Shown here piece after piece: positions 9,437 to 19,163 of a stretch of DNA of 64,000 nucleotides. The translations under genes were made by a program, and so were the position numbers. Within the stretch, counting starts at the first letter, position 1. Each line of letters begins with the position of its first letter. This DNA comes from Enterobacter kobei (GTDB lineage: Bacteria; Pseudomonadota; Gammaproteobacteria; Enterobacterales; Enterobacteriaceae): NCBI RefSeq assembly GCF_001729765.1, contig NZ_CP017181.1, positions 3,472,001-3,536,000 on the forward strand, in the 5' to 3' direction. The notes beneath the pieces are model-generated. The model saw nothing but the letters and a program-made list of their open reading frames with translations. It did no database searches and had not been told where the DNA came from.

Positions 9437-10206
9437 TGGATAACCGCCTGGCCACGCTGTTAACGCGCGGGGCGTCACTGACCCGCGCGGAGTATCGCGT
9501 CCTCGCCCACCTCACGGAGCATCCGCTGCTGGTGGGCAATATCACGGTGCGCGAGCTGGCGCAGGCGACATTTGTTTCTACCGCCACCATTATGCGGCTG
9601 TGTCAGAAGCTGGGGTTCAGCGGTTTTAGCGAGTTTATCTGGCACTGCAAGCAGCTGCTTTCTGACACGCCGCATATCACCGTGCAGGGGCAATCGCTCC
9701 CTGAGCTGCCTGCCCTTTTTAATCAATTCATCGCCAACTATCAGCAAACTTTTCAGTGGGTCACCCAGGACAAACGCCAGCATTTTGCCAACCTGCTGCG
9801 CCAGAAAGAGAGCTTTTTTCTCTACGGTGCCGGGTTTTCCTATCTGTTTGCCGAGTACCTGACCAAGAAATTGCAGGTGTTGGGCAAAACGGCATTTATC
9901 TCCGGGCCGGGGGACAGCCGGAACATTTTTCTCAGCAACGCCGCCCGCTATCAGGTGTTCATTGCCGTTTCACGCAGCGGCGAAACGGAGCAGGTGCTGG
10001 ATAAAGCGCGAATTGCCAAAAACGTCGGGATGACCGTCGTCGCGTTTACCCGCGCCTCGGCCAATACGCTGGCGGGGATGGCGGACGTACACTTTGCCCT
10101 CTATGACGAAGCGGTACATTTCGCTGCTGAAGCAGCAGGCGTGACGTCATTTGAGTCGAATCTGGTGCTGCTGATGGATTTACTGCTGCTGGAAGCAACG
10201 GGGTGA
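9436..10206 (+). CDS. MurR/RpiR family transcriptional regulator
   Basis: 256 residues with the two-domain RpiR layout: an N-terminal helix-turn-helix (about residues 15-75, with LAQATFVSTATIMRLCQKLGF as the recognition part) and a C-terminal SIS domain (about 110-240) that binds phosphosugars. The start overlaps the sseA stop by one base. The nearest sugar-phosphate genes are the PTS and GH4 genes upstream of sseA, so it probably controls them with a phosphorylated alpha-glucoside as effector. That is inference: no operator was identified. An unlinked target cannot be excluded. Confidence 0.85.
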   Translation: MDNRLATLLTRGASLTRAEYRVLAHLTEHPLLVGNITVRELAQATFVSTATIMRLCQKLGFSGFSEFIWHCKQLLSDTPHITVQGQSLPELPALFNQFIANYQQTFQWVTQDKRQHFANLLRQKESFFLYGAGFSYLFAEYLTKKLQVLGKTAFISGPGDSRNIFLSNAARYQVFIAVSRSGETEQVLDKARIAKNVGMTVVAFTRASANTLAGMADVHFALYDEAVHFAAEAAGVTSFESNLVLLMDLLLLEATG

Positions 10207-10217
10207 AGTTCACCCCG
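10199..10217. terminator. Hairpin between convergent genes
   Basis: CGGGGTG and CACCCCG pair around a 5-base centre at the very end of the regulator gene, between two convergent genes. There is no T-run, so it may be a processing or barrier hairpin rather than a classical terminator. Confidence 0.5.
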
Positions 10218-10222
10218 CGTCA

Positions 10223-10999
10223 TCAGATAATGCGGTTGGTTTTGAGATCGCGCAGGAACCCGCCCCAGCGACGCTCATAAAACGGCGTGATGTGCTCGGT
10301 AATAAAATGGCTGATGCCCTTCTCACCTTTCGTCACCTGGCAGATATCAATCGGCTCATCGCCCGGCAGCGTGTCGGTCGCCACGCTTCCCGCCGCCTGA
10401 ATGATGTCGTCGATATCGCCATCTGCTTCAATACCGATCAGCAGCACTGGTTGCTCGTCGGCATTCTCTTTAATGGAGCAGAGGAATGCGCGCCTGACGG
10501 GCTTGAGCGTTTTGAAGAGCGTGGTCAGGGAATCAATCATCTGCGCGGGCGGCTCGGCCACTTCGGAGAGCAGCAGCGTTTCCCCCCCTTCCAGCACTTC
10601 CTGAGTGCTGAGCGGATTGCCCTCTTCACCCATCAGGTGACTGATTTCACGCGGGGTGAACTCTTTCCCGGTTGGCAGTTTGGCGTTGAGGAACAGGGTC
10701 TGGCCCAACGTCATTTCAAACAGCGTACGCACCGGCATCACCACGAATGCCTGTTCATCTTCCACAGCTTCCTGCAGCGCTTCCAGTGAGGTAAAGAACG
10801 GGATCACTGAAGAGCCGTCGTCTTTCTCCCAGTGCAGCAGATCCAGCGCGCTGTCTTCCACAACCTGCTCACCTTCCGCCGCGGTGCCTGGCACCCAGAT
10901 GGTAGATTCCAGCAACGTGCGGAAAAATGCCGGACGGTGAGCGGGCTCGGTGGCCGCCTGTTCCAGCAGAGTTTCTAATTCGTTTTTGGTTTCGGACAT
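10223..10999 (-). CDS. sseB: Enhanced serine sensitivity protein SseB
   Basis: 258 residues matching E. coli SseB along the length, with the N-terminal SseB domain (about residues 10-130) and the C-terminal SseB domain (about 145-255). The name comes from an overexpression phenotype, serine sensitivity, in E. coli; the biochemical role is unknown. It is acidic and soluble with no signal peptide. It lies downstream of pepB on the same strand, separated by a REP pair, so it is probably transcribed separately or as a weak tail of the pepB unit. Confidence 0.93.
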   Translation of the reverse strand: MSETKNELETLLEQAATEPAHRPAFFRTLLESTIWVPGTAAEGEQVVEDSALDLLHWEKDDGSSVIPFFTSLEALQEAVEDEQAFVVMPVRTLFEMTLGQTLFLNAKLPTGKEFTPREISHLMGEEGNPLSTQEVLEGGETLLLSEVAEPPAQMIDSLTTLFKTLKPVRRAFLCSIKENADEQPVLLIGIEADGDIDDIIQAAGSVATDTLPGDEPIDICQVTKGEKGISHFITEHITPFYERRWGGFLRDLKTNRII

Positions 11000-11019
11000 A
11001 GTTTGGCTACTTCACAATT

Positions 11020-11091
11020 GCCCGGCGGCGCTACGCTTGCACGGGCCTACGGGTTTTGTAGGCCGGGTAAGCGTAGCGCCACCCGGCAAAA
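11020..11091. repeat. REP pair (BIME) between sseB and pepB
   Basis: Two palindromic REP units in head-to-head orientation (11020-11050 and 11058-11089), each carrying the enterobacterial REP core GCGTAGCGCC and arms GTAGGCC/GGC. As an inverted pair they can form a long stem in RNA and may stabilise the end of the pepB message. Related units occur at 18156-18297, 27594-27625 and in the purL terminator. Confidence 0.85.
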
Positions 11092-11095
11092 AAGG

Positions 11096-12382
11096 TTACT
11101 CAGCCGTCAGCAGGTTCGCCACGGTACGCACGCCCAGACCGGTCGCACCCGCGGACCACTGTTCTACCGCTGCTTTACGGTAGGTTGCGGAGCAGTCGAT
11201 GTGCAGCCAGCCTTCGTGATAGTTCTCAACGAAGTGAGACAGGAAGCCTGCTGCGGTACTTGCCCCTGCCGGATACGCCGCGCTTGCGGTGTTATTCAGC
11301 TCGGCAAAGTTGGACGGCAGCTGGCTGCGGTGGAACTCGGCCAGCGGCAGACGCCAGAATGGCTCGTTTTCCGCCGCGGCGCTTGCCAGCAGGCGTGCGG
11401 CCAGCTTGTCATCGAAGCTGAACAGCGCATGGTAGTCGTTCCCCAGGGCGGTTTTCGCCGCACCGGTCAGGGTCGCCATGTCGATAATCAGCTCAGGTTT
11501 CTGCGCAGAGGCGTCAATCAGGCCATCAGCCAGCACCAGGCGGCCTTCGGCATCGGTGTTCATCACTTCAACATTTTTGCCGTTGCGATAGCGAATGATG
11601 TCACCCAGCTTGAAGGCATTGCCGCTGACCATGTTGTCGGCGCAGCACAGGTAAAGCTTCACGCGCTTGTTCAGGCCGCGGGTAATCGCGAACGCCAGCG
11701 CACCAGTGATGGTTGCCGCGCCGCCCATGTCGGACTTCATGGAGTCCATGAACGCGCTCTGCTTCAGGCTGTAGCCGCCGGTGTCAAAAGTAATGCCTTT
11801 GCCGACCAGGCAGGCAAAGACAGGAGCTTCTTTATCGCCGGCTGGGTTGTAATCCAGCGCCAGCAGGACCGGAGGTCGCTCAGAGCCACGGCCTACGGTG
11901 TGGATACCCATATAGTTCTGCTCGCGCAGGTCTTCACCTTTGGTAATACGGTAGGACATTTTGTCGCCCGCCACGCCGCACAGCAGGTCAACGGCGCGCT
12001 GCGCCAGCTGCTCAGGACCTAACTCTTCCGCCGGGGCGTTGATGGTGTCGCGTACCCAGTCGATGATCTGCAGGCGGCTTTCCAGCTCTTTCTGACCGGC
12101 TTCGTCGAGGTTTGCCCACTCAATTTTGCGGGTGCCTTTCGGACCTTTGTACCCCGCCCAGAATGCCCAGCTGCGGTCGGTGTCCCAGCCTTCGCCTTCC
12201 AGCGAGACATGTTTGATCCCCAGACCGTCGATTTTGCGCGCGGCGCGCTGGATCAGGCCCAAATCATCGTTGCCCGTCAGGTGCAGGGTAATACCGTCGT
12301 TATTGATGCTGTAGCTGGCTTTCTCGCCCCAGCGCGCGTCGGCAGGCTGCGTAGAGAGCGTAATCTTCATCGCTTCGGTCAT
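11096..12382 (-). CDS. pepB: Peptidase B (leucyl aminopeptidase family M17)
   Basis: A 428-residue cytosolic aminopeptidase of the M17 family. The C-terminal catalytic half shows the two-metal site motifs [17 protein letters not shown] and the family signature [10 protein letters not shown]. It removes N-terminal residues from short peptides, with a preference for acidic ones in E. coli. The ATG at 12382 was chosen because it follows an AAGGAT ribosome site and matches the E. coli start MTEAMKI; an in-frame start 7 codons upstream lacks support. It lies just downstream of iscX on the same strand. Confidence 0.95.
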   Translation of the reverse strand: MTEAMKITLSTQPADARWGEKASYSINNDGITLHLTGNDDLGLIQRAARKIDGLGIKHVSLEGEGWDTDRSWAFWAGYKGPKGTRKIEWANLDEAGQKELESRLQIIDWVRDTINAPAEELGPEQLAQRAVDLLCGVAGDKMSYRITKGEDLREQNYMGIHTVGRGSERPPVLLALDYNPAGDKEAPVFACLVGKGITFDTGGYSLKQSAFMDSMKSDMGGAATITGALAFAITRGLNKRVKLYLCCADNMVSGNAFKLGDIIRYRNGKNVEVMNTDAEGRLVLADGLIDASAQKPELIIDMATLTGAAKTALGNDYHALFSFDDKLAARLLASAAAENEPFWRLPLAEFHRSQLPSNFAELNNTASAAYPAGASTAAGFLSHFVENYHEGWLHIDCSATYRKAAVEQWSAGATGLGVRTVANLLTAE

Positions 12383-12435
12383 TTTATTTATCCTTATTAG
12401 CAAACGGGCCGCCTGAAGGCAGCCCGTTAAGTGAT

Positions 12436-12636
12436 TTACTCTGCTTCATCTAACCAGACTAACAGAATCGCCTCCAGAATTTTTTCATTGGATGCGTTTG
12501 GATCGTCGTCGAAATCGTCTAAATCGCAGATCCACTGGTGCATGTCGGTGAATCGTACAGTTTTCGGATCGAGATCCGGGTTCGCGTCGTAGAGCGCTTC
12601 GCCGATCTCACGGCTGTCTGTCCACTTCAGTCCCAT
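12436..12636 (-). CDS. iscX: Iron-sulfur assembly modulator IscX
   Basis: A 66-residue acidic protein with the winged-helix IscX fold, full length ([13 protein letters not shown] start, [11 protein letters not shown] acidic face). IscX binds IscS at the site used by frataxin CyaY and by ferredoxin, and modulates the rate of cluster assembly as a function of iron. It is the last gene of the isc operon, with a 1-base gap after fdx. Confidence 0.96.
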   Translation of the reverse strand: MGLKWTDSREIGEALYDANPDLDPKTVRFTDMHQWICDLDDFDDDPNASNEKILEAILLVWLDEAE

Positions 12637-12637
12637 A

Positions 12638-12973
12638 TTAATGCTCGCGTGCGTGGTTGATGGTGTAGCGTGGGAATTCCACGACCAGATCTTCGTCGGT
12701 CACCGCGGCCTGGCAGCTTAAGCGGCTGTCTGGCTCCAGACCCCATGCTTTATCCAGCATGTCGTCTTCGTCTTCGGTGCTTTCGGCGAGCGAGTCAAAA
12801 CCTTCACGCACGATGCAGTGACAGGTAGTGCAGGCACAGGATTTTTCACAGGCGTGTTCCACTTCGATACCTGCGCGCAGGGCAACATCGAGAATGGTTT
12901 CGCCGGTCTTCGCTTCCAGAACAGCGCCATCCGGACAAAGGTCCGCATGAGGCAAAATAACAATCTTTGGCAT
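12638..12973 (-). CDS. fdx: [2Fe-2S] ferredoxin of the ISC system
   Basis: A 111-residue adrenodoxin-type ferredoxin. The cluster ligands are Cys42, Cys48, Cys51 and Cys87, with extra cysteines at 46 and 53. It supplies electrons for reduction of the persulfide sulfur on IscU during cluster building. It sits 1 base from hscA and 1 base from iscX, with evident translational coupling. Length and ligand spacing are those of E. coli Fdx. Confidence 0.97.
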   Translation of the reverse strand: MPKIVILPHADLCPDGAVLEAKTGETILDVALRAGIEVEHACEKSCACTTCHCIVREGFDSLAESTEDEDDMLDKAWGLEPDSRLSCQAAVTDEDLVVEFPRYTINHAREH

Positions 12974-12974
12974 A

Positions 12975-14825
12975 TTAAACCTCGTCCACGGACTGGCCTT
13001 TCAGCGCGACGCGGACGGATTTGTCCATGCGGCGAGCGGCGAAGTCCTGGGTTTGTTTATCAACGTTTTTAATGGCTTCTTCTATTGCGTCAGCATCATT
13101 GCCCATGGCGACGACGCTTAAGTGCGCGGCAGCCTCGTCAATCACCTGACGCTCAGCGGCGCTTAACAGCGCGGCATCGGCATTGAGTGCACCGGTCAGG
13201 CTTTCCAGCACGCGTGCGGCTTCCACTTTCTGTTCCGCCAGCATACGCGCCTTCACATCCTGCTCGGCGTAGCTCATTGAGTCCTGAATCATGGAGGCGA
13301 TCTCGCCATCGGTCAGGCCGTAGGACGGCTTCACCTGGATGGACGATTCCACGCCGGTGGATTTTTCCATCGCCGTGACGCTCAGCAGGCCGTCCGCATC
13401 AACCTGGAAGGTAACGCGAATATGCGCCCCGCCCGCTGGTAATGCCGGGATACCGCGCAGTGCAAAGCGCGCCAGAGAGCGGCAGTCCTGCACCAGTTCG
13501 CGTTCGCCCTGCATGACGTGGATGGACATCGCAGTCTGGCCGTCTTTAAAGGTGGTGAACTCCTGCGCGCGCGCCACCGGAATGGTGGTGTTACGCGGGA
13601 TGACTTTCTCCACCAGGCCACCCATGGTTTCTAAACCAAGGGACAGCGGGATAACGTCCAGCAGCAGCATTTCACTGTCCGGCTTGTTGCCGACCAGAAT
13701 ATCGGCCTGAATGGCCGCGCCCACGGCAACCACTTTGTCCGGATCGATGGCGGTCAGCGGCGTGCGGCCAAAGAACTCACCTACACGTTCGCGCACCAGC
13801 GGCACACGGGTAGAACCGCCGACCATGACCACTTCCAGCACCTCGTCAGCCTCAACGCCCGCATCTTTCAATGCGCGACGGCAGGCCAGCAGCGTGCGTT
13901 TCACCAAAGGTGCGATCAGATCGTTAAACTGGTCACGGGAGATTTCCCCCTGCCAGCCCGCTACGTTCACGGTAACCGTCTGCGCATCGCTGAGGGCAAT
14001 TTTGGCGTCGATGGCGGCATCCAGCAGTTCACGCTGGACGCGCGCATCGCTGCGATCGGCAATCCCCGCCTGCTCACGAATGTAATCCGCCAGCAGATGG
14101 TCGAAGTCATCGCCGCCCAGCGCGGAATCCCCGCCGGTCGCCAGCACTTCAAATACGCCACGGCTTAAGCGCAGGATGGAGATATCAAAGGTACCGCCGC
14201 CGAGGTCGTAAACGGCAATCACCCCTTCCTGACCGGAGTCGAGACCATAGGCAATGGCCGCCGCCGTCGGTTCGTTCAGCAGGCGTAATACGTGCAGGCC
14301 CGCCAGACGGGCGGCATCCTTGGTGCCCTGACGCTGTGCATCGTCAAAATAGGCCGGAACGGTAATCACCACGCCGTCGAGATCGCCGCCGAGCGTCGCC
14401 GTAGCGCGCGCTGCCAGCGCCTTCAGGATGTCCGAAGAAACACGGATCGGGTTCAGCAGACCAGCCTCGGTCGCGATCATCGGCAGGCCGTTTTCACTGG
14501 CCTGAAGCTGATACGGCAGATGCGGGTAACGGGTCTGAATATCAGCCAGCGAACGGCCCATCATGCGCTTAACCGAGCTGATGGTGTTGGCCGGATCGCG
14601 CGCGGCGTTGGCGCGCGCGTCGTAGCCTACCGCGTGACCCTGCTGCTGGTAGTGGACCACGGAAGGCAGCAGATGGCGGCCCTGCTCGTCAGCCAGCGTT
14701 TCCGCCTGGCCGCTACGCACGGTCGCCACGAGAGAATTGGTGGTGCCCAGGTCAATACCCACCGCCAGACGACGCTGGTGCGGTGCGGCACTTAAGCCAG
14801 GCTCACTAATTTGTAATAAGGCCAT
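12975..14825 (-). CDS. hscA: Hsp70-class chaperone HscA for Fe-S transfer
   Basis: A 616-residue specialised Hsp70. The ATPase domain (about residues 20-385) carries [12 protein letters not shown], the phosphate loop [11 protein letters not shown] and the adenosine motif [10 protein letters not shown]; the substrate domain and lid follow. With its co-chaperone HscB it binds the LPPVK loop of IscU and drives release of the nascent cluster to acceptor proteins at the cost of ATP. It lies between hscB (14 bases) and fdx (1 base) in the isc operon. Confidence 0.97.
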   Translation of the reverse strand: MALLQISEPGLSAAPHQRRLAVGIDLGTTNSLVATVRSGQAETLADEQGRHLLPSVVHYQQQGHAVGYDARANAARDPANTISSVKRMMGRSLADIQTRYPHLPYQLQASENGLPMIATEAGLLNPIRVSSDILKALAARATATLGGDLDGVVITVPAYFDDAQRQGTKDAARLAGLHVLRLLNEPTAAAIAYGLDSGQEGVIAVYDLGGGTFDISILRLSRGVFEVLATGGDSALGGDDFDHLLADYIREQAGIADRSDARVQRELLDAAIDAKIALSDAQTVTVNVAGWQGEISRDQFNDLIAPLVKRTLLACRRALKDAGVEADEVLEVVMVGGSTRVPLVRERVGEFFGRTPLTAIDPDKVVAVGAAIQADILVGNKPDSEMLLLDVIPLSLGLETMGGLVEKVIPRNTTIPVARAQEFTTFKDGQTAMSIHVMQGERELVQDCRSLARFALRGIPALPAGGAHIRVTFQVDADGLLSVTAMEKSTGVESSIQVKPSYGLTDGEIASMIQDSMSYAEQDVKARMLAEQKVEAARVLESLTGALNADAALLSAAERQVIDEAAAHLSVVAMGNDADAIEEAIKNVDKQTQDFAARRMDKSVRVALKGQSVDEV

Positions 14826-14839
14826 AATTGCTTCCGAAA

Positions 14840-15355
14840 TTAAAAATCGAGCAGCTTTTCTTCGAGTTGTTCAGCACTGCTTCGCAGTTTATCGAGAAAA
14901 CGGAGTTTGCGCACAGTGTCTGCCGCCACGTCCCAGGTCTCGTTGTTCAGTTGCTCCACCATCTGCTGATGGCGGGTATCAAACATACCCTTCACGCGCG
15001 TGATAAAGCTTTCCAGGCGCGCTTCGTCTTTAGCCTGTTCAATCTCATCCAGCTCTTCGCGCAGCTCCAGCTGTTCCATCAGAAACGCCGTATCGCGAAC
15101 GGTATGCTGTTCGCTCGCCAGATCAAAACCGTGGAGCGAGAGAAGATATTCAGCACGCGCCAGCGGATGACGCAGCGTCTGCCAGGCCTGGTTAATGGTG
15201 GCAGAGTGCGAAACTGCAGCCAACTGCTCGGCCTGCGTCCCGCTGGCGAATTTATCCGGATGGTACTGACGCTGCAAATCCTGAAAACGGACCGTCAGCG
15301 CCTGAAGATCGATCGGGTATTGAGCGGGTAGTCCGAAGAGAGTGAAGTAATCCAT
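14840..15355 (-). CDS. hscB: J-domain co-chaperone HscB
   Basis: 171 residues: an N-terminal J-domain (about 1-75) with the essential HPD tripeptide (YHPDKF) and a C-terminal three-helix bundle that holds IscU. It delivers IscU to HscA and stimulates the HscA ATPase. The gene is separated from iscA by 76 bases that contain a strong hairpin, the longest gap inside the isc operon after that behind iscR, so expression of hscBA-fdx may be tuned relative to iscRSUA. Confidence 0.96.
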   Translation of the reverse strand: MDYFTLFGLPAQYPIDLQALTVRFQDLQRQYHPDKFASGTQAEQLAAVSHSATINQAWQTLRHPLARAEYLLSLHGFDLASEQHTVRDTAFLMEQLELREELDEIEQAKDEARLESFITRVKGMFDTRHQQMVEQLNNETWDVAADTVRKLRFLDKLRSSAEQLEEKLLDF

Positions 15356-15383
15356 AACAATCTCAGGGGTAGCCTGTTAGAAC

Positions 15384-15417
15384 AAACCCCACGCGCAGCA
15401 AAGCCACGGTGGGGTTT
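15384..15417 (-). promoter_or_regulatory. Intra-operon hairpin between iscA and hscB
   Basis: A perfect 9-bp stem (AAACCCCAC at 15384-15392 with GTGGGGTTT at 15409-15417) in the iscA-hscB spacer. On the coding strand the 3' arm ends near TTTGTT, so it could act as a weak terminator or as an end that stabilises the upstream message. The role is inferred. Confidence 0.55.
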
Positions 15418-15431
15418 CGGATGACGCGCGG

Positions 15432-15755
15432 TTAAACGTGGAAGCTTTCGCCGCAACCACACTCGTCTTTGACGTTCGGGTTCGTGAATTTGAACCCTTC
15501 GTTCAGGCCTTCTTTGACGAAGTCCAGCTGAGTGCCGTTGAGGAATTGCAGGCTTTTGCCATCGACCACCACCTTCACGCCCTTGTCTTCAAACACGGTG
15601 TCATCAGACGCCGGCTCGTCAACAAACTCCAGTACGTAAGCCATACCAGAACAGCCGGAGGTACGTACGCCCAGTCGCAGGCCAAAGCCTTTACCACGGT
15701 TCGCCAGAAAAGAGCTTACTCGCGCGGCAGCGCTGTCGCTAAGGGTAATCGACAT
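15432..15755 (-). CDS. iscA: A-type iron-sulfur carrier IscA
   Basis: A 107-residue A-type carrier with the three conserved cysteines Cys35, Cys99 and Cys101 (ECGCGESF at the C-terminus). It takes iron or clusters from the IscU platform and passes them on, especially for [4Fe-4S] proteins in aerobic cells. The start was set at the ATG at 15755, matching the E. coli N-terminus [10 protein letters not shown]; a TTG two codons upstream is in frame but less likely. Confidence 0.96.
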   Translation of the reverse strand: MSITLSDSAAARVSSFLANRGKGFGLRLGVRTSGCSGMAYVLEFVDEPASDDTVFEDKGVKVVVDGKSLQFLNGTQLDFVKEGLNEGFKFTNPNVKDECGCGESFHV

Positions 15756-15768
15756 ACTCAAACCTCAA

Positions 15769-16155
15769 TTATTTTGCTTCACGTTTGCTTTTGTAATCCG
15801 CAATGGCGGCTTTGATCGCGTCTTCTGCCAGAATAGAACAGTGAATTTTCACCGGTGGCAGTTCGAGTTCTTCAGCAATATCCGTGTTCTTGATTGCCTG
15901 TGCTTCGTCCAGAGACTTGCCCTTCACCCATTCGGTGACCAGGGAGCTGGACGCAATGGCAGAACCGCAGCCGTAGGTCTTGAAGCGCGCGTCTTCAATG
16001 ATACCTTCATTGTTGACTTTAATCTGCAACTTCATCACGTCGCCACACGCCGGTGCACCGACCATGCCGCTACCAACAGATTCGTCGCTGTTGTCAAAAG
16101 AGCCAACGTTGCGCGGGTTTTCGTAATGATCGATGACTTTTTCGCTGTATGCCAT
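15769..16155 (-). CDS. iscU: Iron-sulfur cluster scaffold IscU
   Basis: The 128-residue scaffold on which [2Fe-2S] clusters are built. Ligands Cys37, Cys63 and Cys106 are all present, as is the LPPVK chaperone-recognition motif (residues 99-103) read by HscA. It receives sulfur from IscS and electrons from Fdx. The spacing to iscS is 24 bases with a GGAG ribosome site (AAGGAGAATTC before the ATG). Length and residues are canonical. Confidence 0.98.
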   Translation of the reverse strand: MAYSEKVIDHYENPRNVGSFDNSDESVGSGMVGAPACGDVMKLQIKVNNEGIIEDARFKTYGCGSAIASSSLVTEWVKGKSLDEAQAIKNTDIAEELELPPVKIHCSILAEDAIKAAIADYKSKREAK

Positions 16156-16179
16156 GATTGAATTCTCCTTATGTACCGA

Positions 16180-17394
16180 TTAGTGATGTGACCATTCAAT
16201 GCTGTTCAGATCCACGCCCTGCTTAAACATTTCCCACAGTGGAGAAAGGTCACGCAGACGGCCGATGGAGTTACGAACCAGCTTGATGGTGTAGTCAATC
16301 TCTTCTTCGGTAGTGAAACGACCTAAAGAGAAACGGATAGAGCTGTGTGCCAGCTCGTCAGTCATACCCAGCGCGCGCAGCACGTAGGATGGCTCCAGGC
16401 TTGCAGACGTACAGGCAGAACCGGAAGAAACGGCCAGGTCTTTCAGGGCCATGATCAGCGACTCGCCTTCAACATAGTTGAAGCTGACGTTGAGGATGTT
16501 TGGCGCGCCCTGCTCGAGATCGCCGTTCAGATACACTTCTTCCATATCCTTCACGCCGTCCCACAGACGGTTACGCAGCGTGCGCAGGCGTGCCATCTCG
16601 GTTTCCATCTCTTCTTTCGCAATGCGGTAGGCTTCGCCCATGCCCACGATCTGGTGTACAGGCAGCGTACCGGAACGCATGCCGCGCTCGTGACCGCCGC
16701 CGTGCATCTGTGCTTCGATGCGGATACGTGGCTTACGACGAACGTACAGCGCGCCGATCCCTTTCGGGCCATAGATTTTGTGGCCGGAGAAGGACATCAG
16801 GTCCACTTTCAGCTGGCTCAGGTCGATAGGCAGTTTACCCACGCTCTGGGTCGCATCTACGTGGTAGATAATACCGCGCGCACGGCACATTTCGCCGATG
16901 GTGGCGATGTCCTGAACGACGCCGATTTCGTTGTTGACGTGCATGATGGAGACCAGAATGGTGTCATCACGCATCGCTGCTTCGAGCTCTTTCAGGTCGA
17001 TGATCCCGTTGCTCTGCGGCGCCAGGTAAGTCACTTCGTACCCTTCACGCTCCAGCTGACGGCAGGTGTCCAGCACGGCTTTGTGTTCGGTTTTGCTGGT
17101 GATAATGTGCTTGCCTTTTTTCTGATAAAAGTTGGCTGCACCTTTGATCGCCAGGTTGTCGGATTCGGTCGCACCGGAGGTGAAAACAATCTCACGCGGG
17201 TCGGCACCCACCAGGTCAGCAATCTGATTACGGGCGATATCAACCGCCTCTTCAGCATGCCAGCCAAAACGGTGTGAACGGGAAGCTGGGTTACCAAAGT
17301 TTCCGTCCAGGGTCAGACACTGCATCATTTTCTCGGCAACACGCGGGTCCACCGGCGTGGTTGCGGAGTAATCGAGATAAATCGGTAATTTCAT
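16180..17394 (-). CDS. iscS: Cysteine desulfurase IscS
   Basis: A 404-residue PLP enzyme that removes sulfur from cysteine and hands it as persulfide to IscU, ThiI, TusA and others. Lys206 ([10 protein letters not shown]) forms the PLP Schiff base, and Cys328 in SSGSACTS is the persulfide carrier on the mobile loop. The ATG at 17394 matches the E. coli start [10 protein letters not shown]; an in-frame extension of 7 codons has no support. The upstream spacer has the hairpin associated with RyhB-dependent uncoupling of iscR from iscSUA. Confidence 0.98.
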   Translation of the reverse strand: MKLPIYLDYSATTPVDPRVAEKMMQCLTLDGNFGNPASRSHRFGWHAEEAVDIARNQIADLVGADPREIVFTSGATESDNLAIKGAANFYQKKGKHIITSKTEHKAVLDTCRQLEREGYEVTYLAPQSNGIIDLKELEAAMRDDTILVSIMHVNNEIGVVQDIATIGEMCRARGIIYHVDATQSVGKLPIDLSQLKVDLMSFSGHKIYGPKGIGALYVRRKPRIRIEAQMHGGGHERGMRSGTLPVHQIVGMGEAYRIAKEEMETEMARLRTLRNRLWDGVKDMEEVYLNGDLEQGAPNILNVSFNYVEGESLIMALKDLAVSSGSACTSASLEPSYVLRALGMTDELAHSSIRFSLGRFTTEEEIDYTIKLVRNSIGRLRDLSPLWEMFKQGVDLNSIEWSHH

Positions 17395-17465
17395 TGCTCT
17401 ATAAACTCCGTACATCGCTTCAATGCAAGGAATCAGGCAACCGGCTGGATGTACGACCGAGTACG

Positions 17466-17482
17466 CGGGGCGCGGTGCCCCG
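17466..17482 (-). promoter_or_regulatory. GC-rich hairpin in the iscR-iscS spacer
   Basis: A 6-bp all-GC stem (CGGGGC / GCCCCG) with a 5-base loop lies between iscR and iscS. In E. coli a structure at this place protects the iscR part of the transcript when the small RNA RyhB triggers decay of iscSUA. The position and shape here fit that role; RyhB pairing itself was not checked. Confidence 0.6.
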
Positions 17483-17510
17483 GCCTGATTCTGAAATACT
17501 TATCGTTTTA

Positions 17511-18002
17511 TTACGCGCGCAGTTTGACGTCGATGGCGTCCTGCGCGCGGGTGCTGCGTTGGGAATCATGGCTGTGCTGACGGCCTGATACATCCAGAAC
17601 TTCCTGGTTATTCACCAGCTCACCGAGGGTGATGTTGTTCAGGAAGCCGGTCAGACGGTCGCTCAGATCGCGCCACAGCGCGTGGGTCAGGCACTTATCG
17701 CCGCCCTGGCAGCCGCCTTTACCCTGGCAACGGGTCGCGTCGACGGATTCGTCAACTGCGCTAATCACTTCACCCACTGCAATACTGCCCGCGTCTTTAC
17801 CCAGCAGATAACCGCCGCCCGGGCCACGAACGCTGGAAACCAGTCCATTTTTACGCAGTCTGGAGAACAGCTGTTCCAGATAGGAGAGGGAGATCCCTTG
17901 TCGTTCAGAAATATCAGCCAACGGAACCGGGCCCGCTTCGGAGTTGAGCGCAACGTCCAGCATCGCGGTCACGGCATAACGCCCTTTAGATGTCAGTCTC
18001 AT
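17511..18002 (-). CDS. iscR: Fe-S responsive regulator IscR
   Basis: A 163-residue Rrf2-family regulator. The winged helix lies at about residues 1-60; the cluster ligands Cys92, Cys98 and Cys104 with His107 are intact. With a [2Fe-2S] cluster it represses the isc promoter through type 1 sites; without a cluster it controls type 2 sites such as the suf promoter. Two type 1 sites lie just upstream (18085-18134), so autoregulation is directly supported by sequence. It is the first gene of the isc operon. Confidence 0.97.
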   Translation of the reverse strand: MRLTSKGRYAVTAMLDVALNSEAGPVPLADISERQGISLSYLEQLFSRLRKNGLVSSVRGPGGGYLLGKDAGSIAVGEVISAVDESVDATRCQGKGGCQGGDKCLTHALWRDLSDRLTGFLNNITLGELVNNQEVLDVSGRQHSHDSQRSTRAQDAIDVKLRA

Positions 18003-18084
18003 GTCTTACTTAACCTCAAACTCGCCCCTGCCCGGGGTTTTTTATTGTAAAATGGGGGTATTGCATAGCAGGGCCAAGTCTGAC

Positions 18085-18109
18085 ATTCCTGACTAAAATG
18101 GTCAACTAT
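18085..18109 (-). promoter_or_regulatory. IscR type 1 operator, promoter-proximal
   Basis: A 25-bp match (23/25 by eye) to the type 1 IscR consensus, with half-sites ATTCCTGACT and GGTCAACTAT. It lies 83 bases upstream of the iscR ATG and overlaps the region where the isc promoter is expected. Confidence 0.8.
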
Positions 18110-18134
18110 TTACTTGACTGTTTTAGTCAGGTAT
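18110..18134 (-). promoter_or_regulatory. IscR type 1 operator, distal
   Basis: A 24/25 match to the type 1 IscR consensus (TTACTTGACT...TAGTCAGGTAT), directly abutting the first site with no spacer. Tandem type 1 sites at this promoter are known from E. coli. Confidence 0.83.
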
Positions 18135-18155
18135 TTAACCTTCTGTGCCGTTTTT

Positions 18156-18297
18156 TGTCGGGTGGCGCTGCGCTTACCCGACCTACAAAACCGTGTCGTA
18201 TCACAAGGGTGCTGCCTGATGCCCTCACCCCAGCCCTCTCCCACGGGGAGAGGGAGAATGCGTGGTAGGTCGGGTAAGCAAAGCGCCACCCGGCAAA
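18156..18297. repeat. Composite REP element between iscR and trmJ
   Basis: Two REP units in opposite orientation (about 18156-18187 and 18264-18297, cores GGTGGCGC and AGCGCCACCCGGC) flank a different repeat unit, CCCTCACCCCAGCC followed by a CTCTCCC/GGGAGAG hairpin (18222-18255). The same inner hairpin sequence recurs downstream of suhB and, partly, between recO and pdxJ. This fills the gap between the convergent ends of regulatory DNA and trmJ; no gene is seen in it. Confidence 0.8.
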
Positions 18298-18306
18298 CAG
18301 ACGACA

Positions 18307-19032
18307 CTACTCTTTATTCTTCTGCTCAATCGACGCCAGAATGCCGCGCAGGATGTTCAGCTCCTGGCTTTCCGGGCGCGCGCGGGTGAACAGACGACGC
18401 AGCTTGTTCATCACCTGGCCTGGATGGCCTTCACGAATAAAGCCGGTCGAAAGCAGCGTCTGCTCCAGGTGACCATAGAAACGCTCCAGGTCATCCACCA
18501 GCGGGTAGGCCGTCTCTTCTTTAGGCTCTACCTCTTTCTCCTGCGTCGCCAGCCACGCCATACGCACTTCGTAGGCGATCACCTGCACTGCCATCGCCAG
18601 GTTCAGCGAGCTGTATTCCGGGTTGGCGGCAATCGCCACATGGTAGTGGCATTTCTGCAGTTCGTCGTTGGTCAGGCCAACACGCTCACGGCCAAACACC
18701 AGCGCAACCGGCGCCTGTTCTGCCTCAGAGACACTCTTCAGACCGCATTCGCGCGGGTCCAGCATCGGCCACGGCAATGTGCGGGAGCGAGCGCTGGTGC
18801 CGACTACCAGGCTGCAGCCTGCCAGCGCTTCGTCGAGGGTATCGACGATCTGCGCGTTGCCAATCACGTCGCTGGCTCCGGCGGCCAGGGCGATGGCCTG
18901 TGAGTCTGGCTTCACCAGCGGGTTAACCAGCCACAGGTTCGTTAAGCCCATGGTTTTCATAGCGCGGGCAACGGAGCCCATGTTGCCGGTGTGCGATGTT
19001 TCGACCAGCACGATTCGAATGTTTTGCAGCAT
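18307..19032 (-). CDS. trmJ: tRNA (cytidine/uridine-32-2'-O-)-methyltransferase TrmJ
   Basis: 241 residues of a SPOUT-class methyltransferase. The knotted SAM-binding C-terminal part of the SPOUT domain shows [14 protein letters not shown] and [14 protein letters not shown] (about residues 113-160). A C-terminal extension (about 165-241) is typical of TrmJ. It methylates the 2'-OH of position 32 in several tRNAs. It is upstream of iscR on the same strand, as in E. coli, but the REP composite and IscR operators between them argue for independent transcription. Confidence 0.96.
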   Translation of the reverse strand: MLQNIRIVLVETSHTGNMGSVARAMKTMGLTNLWLVNPLVKPDSQAIALAAGASDVIGNAQIVDTLDEALAGCSLVVGTSARSRTLPWPMLDPRECGLKSVSEAEQAPVALVFGRERVGLTNDELQKCHYHVAIAANPEYSSLNLAMAVQVIAYEVRMAWLATQEKEVEPKEETAYPLVDDLERFYGHLEQTLLSTGFIREGHPGQVMNKLRRLFTRARPESQELNILRGILASIEQKNKE

Positions 19033-19163
19033 AATTTTTAGTGTCTGAATTCAGCGTCTGAAGAATATTCGGGCATATTATCATAAACGAGAGACATAAT
19101 CCGATCCCGCTGCTATACTCTGCGCCGATTTTCCTGTTCTTTAACATCCAGTGAGAGAGACCG

